This document shows, piece by piece, positions 1 through 3,000 of a stretch of DNA of 5,744 nucleotides (positions are counted from its first letter, which is position 1; every line of letters starts with the position of its first letter). The notes beneath the pieces were generated by a model, which was not told the origin of the DNA, ran no database searches, and saw only the letters and a program-made list of their open reading frames with translations. The translations under genes were made by a program, and so were the position numbers. Origin of the DNA: an uncultured Coriobacteriaceae bacterium (GTDB lineage: Bacteria > Actinomycetota > Coriobacteriia > Coriobacteriales > Eggerthellaceae); the NCBI GenBank assembly GCA_946623915.1, contig CAMORQ010000144.1:1-5744 (forward strand), in the 5' to 3' direction.

Positions 1-2
1 CC

Positions 3-3000
3 TTAGCGCTGCATACGGCGGCGGCGCAGGCTGAACGCCACGACCGCGATGGATGCGACAGCCACGACACCCAGCACCGCAACCGGCATGCCGGCCTCGT
101 CGCCCGTCTTCACCGTTGCGGTAGAAGCCTTGGCAGGCGACGTGGATGCGGCGGCGCGAGGCGTAGCGGACGTTGCCGCGTTCGGCTTGGCCGTAACCTT
201 CCCGCTGCTCGACGTTGGCGTCGGCTTTTCAGGCGAAGGCTTCGGCGTGACTTCTTCCTCTTCAGAAAGCGCATCGTACATGACGATCACGCCGTCCGAG
301 GGAACCCATTGCTCGCCTTCGAGCACTTCCATCGTGCCTTCCGCATCCACGTTGATGCGGAACTTCACATCGGGTGCCAGCTCGTACCCAGCAGGCGCAG
401 CCACTTCATGCAGCGTATAGAGGCCTACGGGCAGGTTGAACGCTTTCTGCGTTCCGTCGGTCACCCATTCGCCGTTTTCAACCACAGCGCCCGTTGCATC
501 AAGCACCTGCAAGGTGGCACCCGCCAATTCTTCGGTGGCGCCCATCGCGCGCTTGGAAATAAGCACTTCGCGGTTGCTCGAGAACACCGGCTGATTGGTC
601 GCGCTCATACCCGCACCACCGAAGGACGTGACGATAATCTCTTCACCAGGCGTGTAGAATCCGGCAAACGAGTCGGCGTTCGCTTCGGCAGCGTAGTACT
701 CGACCGGGCTGCCGTTCACATATTCGGGCAGACCCTCGAATGCGGCCGCCCACACGCCGTTGGCATCTGGCTGTTCGATGGTCACGGTCTTGCCGGCAAG
801 CGGAGCCCATTGGCCACCGTTAGCGCGATAGTACAGCTGGAACGTGACCGGGGCGCGGTTCTTGTCGTTGCCGCCGTCGGCCCACACCTTGGTAACCGTG
901 GACGCTTCGACCGTCAGGTAATTCTTGGCGCGGTCGGACAGGACGAGATGGTTCACATCCCACTCGATCTTGCCGGTCTGATTCACTTCTTCGGCGTTGA
1001 GCACGGTCACGTTACCCTTGTCGTCGACGCTGAAGCGCACCGTGGTCGTCACCTCGTAGCCATCGGGCGCGGCGACTTCTTCAAGGGTGTACTCGCCCGC
1101 TTCTAGCAACAGCTTGTGCGCTTCCTTCCCGCTGAGCCACTTCTCGATCTCATTGCCATCCTTGTCCAGAATCCGGATGGTGGCGCCTTCCAGCTCGTCG
1201 CCGGAGACGATGTCGGCCTTGGTGATCTCGATTACATGCTTCGCAGGTGCGTCGGCTAGCTCGATGTGGTTGCCTTCGGCCGTGATGGCACCGCCGCCGT
1301 CAACCTCCACCGTCTCCAGCTTCACGCTGCCGTCGTCGTTAACCACGAACACCATTTCGGTGGTCACTTGCGCGAACCCTTCAGGTGCAACGACTTCGAC
1401 CATCGTGTAGCGGCCGGGCTTCAGCTTCAGCACTTCGGCGCTCGTCTTGCTCGTCCACGTGTGCTCGTAGCCGTCCGGTCCGGTCAGCTTCATTTGAGCG
1501 CCCTCGATTTCGGTGCCACCCAGGTCGGTCTTCGAGATGGTCACCTCGAATTCCTCTTGGGGACGCACGGTAACCGTGTTGGACTTGTCGCCGTAGGTGG
1601 GCTTCTCGTCCACTTCGGTTACTTCGTTGCCCTCTTCGTCGACCTTGGGCTTGCCGTTTTCGTCGAGCACGGCATGACGCAGGTAGATGTCGTAGCTGGC
1701 GTTGTTGGGCACACCGGCGTGGTCCTTGGTGGAAACGACCGGCGCATTGCCCACGTTGTTTTCAGCGCGGTCTTCGACTGCGGTGGCGGAAACGTTGGCG
1801 TAGGCCGCCTGCACGTCGGCGAGCGTCTTGCCTTCCGCCACTTTGGCACTAAATGAGATACGCACCCAATGACCGCGGTAGGCGGTGGCATCGGGGATGG
1901 TCACGGTCAGGGTCTGGCCGTCGATGGCGCTTTGTGCCGACTTGATCGCGGTGCCCTCAGCAGACACCGTCGCCTTTTCGTTGGCGCCCGTGAAAGTGCC
2001 ATTGGTCAGGTGGTTGTCTTCTTCGCCCATGTCAGCGACCGCCACTGCGTCGCCGTTGAAGGCAAGAACGCCGTCGAGCGTGTCGGAGACAACGACCATG
2101 TCTGCATCCTTGGTCACATACGCGATGATGTCGTAGGTGAACGCTTCGTTCAGCGTGATTTGCTTGTGCACATCCTGATTGATGTACTTCTCGATCTCGG
2201 GCTTTTCTTCGCGCACCTTGGTGTTGGTGATGGCCGCGCCGTCCTGCGTGCTGGTGAATCCGGGCACGGGGCTTTCGGCGGCACTGTAGCTTTCGCCTTC
2301 GGCCAACATGGGCAGGCCCGTCCAGGTTGCCGTGTAGGTGAAGTCGCCGTTGTCGACCACGCGTAGCTTGTCGGCGTGCTCGGCGGTGACATCCTTTTCG
2401 CCCTGCTTGAGAACCAGGAACCCTGCGAAGGTTTCGGGAGACGGGATTTCTTCGCTCTTGGCGCCGGCCCACTTCTTGGTGACAGACACCTCCATGAACT
2501 CTTCGACCTTGGTGTTGGTGACCACGCTGCCGTCAACCGCGGACGTGAACCCTTCAACCGGCTCTTCCTGGAGCACGTATTCCACACCTACCAGCTTCGG
2601 CAGCTCTTTAGACGCGCCCTTGGGGGTGCCGCTCGACAGCTTGATGGTGTCGACCACTGCGCCATCCTTGCCCAACACGTTCACGTCGACCGAATCAATG
2701 TCAGCGGGCCAGGACAGGGCGGCCCCATCGAAGTTCTTCCACACCTTTTCGGCTTCGACGACCGTCGTTTCGGGAATCACCGTCACTTCGTTGGTGGGAA
2801 TGACGCCGTAGCTGTAGCCGTTTTCGGCAATGATGCTGTACTGGGCCTTGTTCGGCGTACCTGTATGCGGGGCAACGCCTTCCTTCACCGCACCGTTTTC
2901 TTCGACCGTTACCACATCTCCGACCTTGGCGGCCTCGATGACCGCGTCGGTGTACTTGGCCCAGAAGGTAACCTGGACCCATTTGTCCTGGATGCCCGCT

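Noticed and set aside
117..266. Low-complexity segment considered as a possible non-coding or regulatory stretch
   Set aside because: It is in frame between the last folded domain and the sorting signal, and has the composition of a wall-spanning linker.
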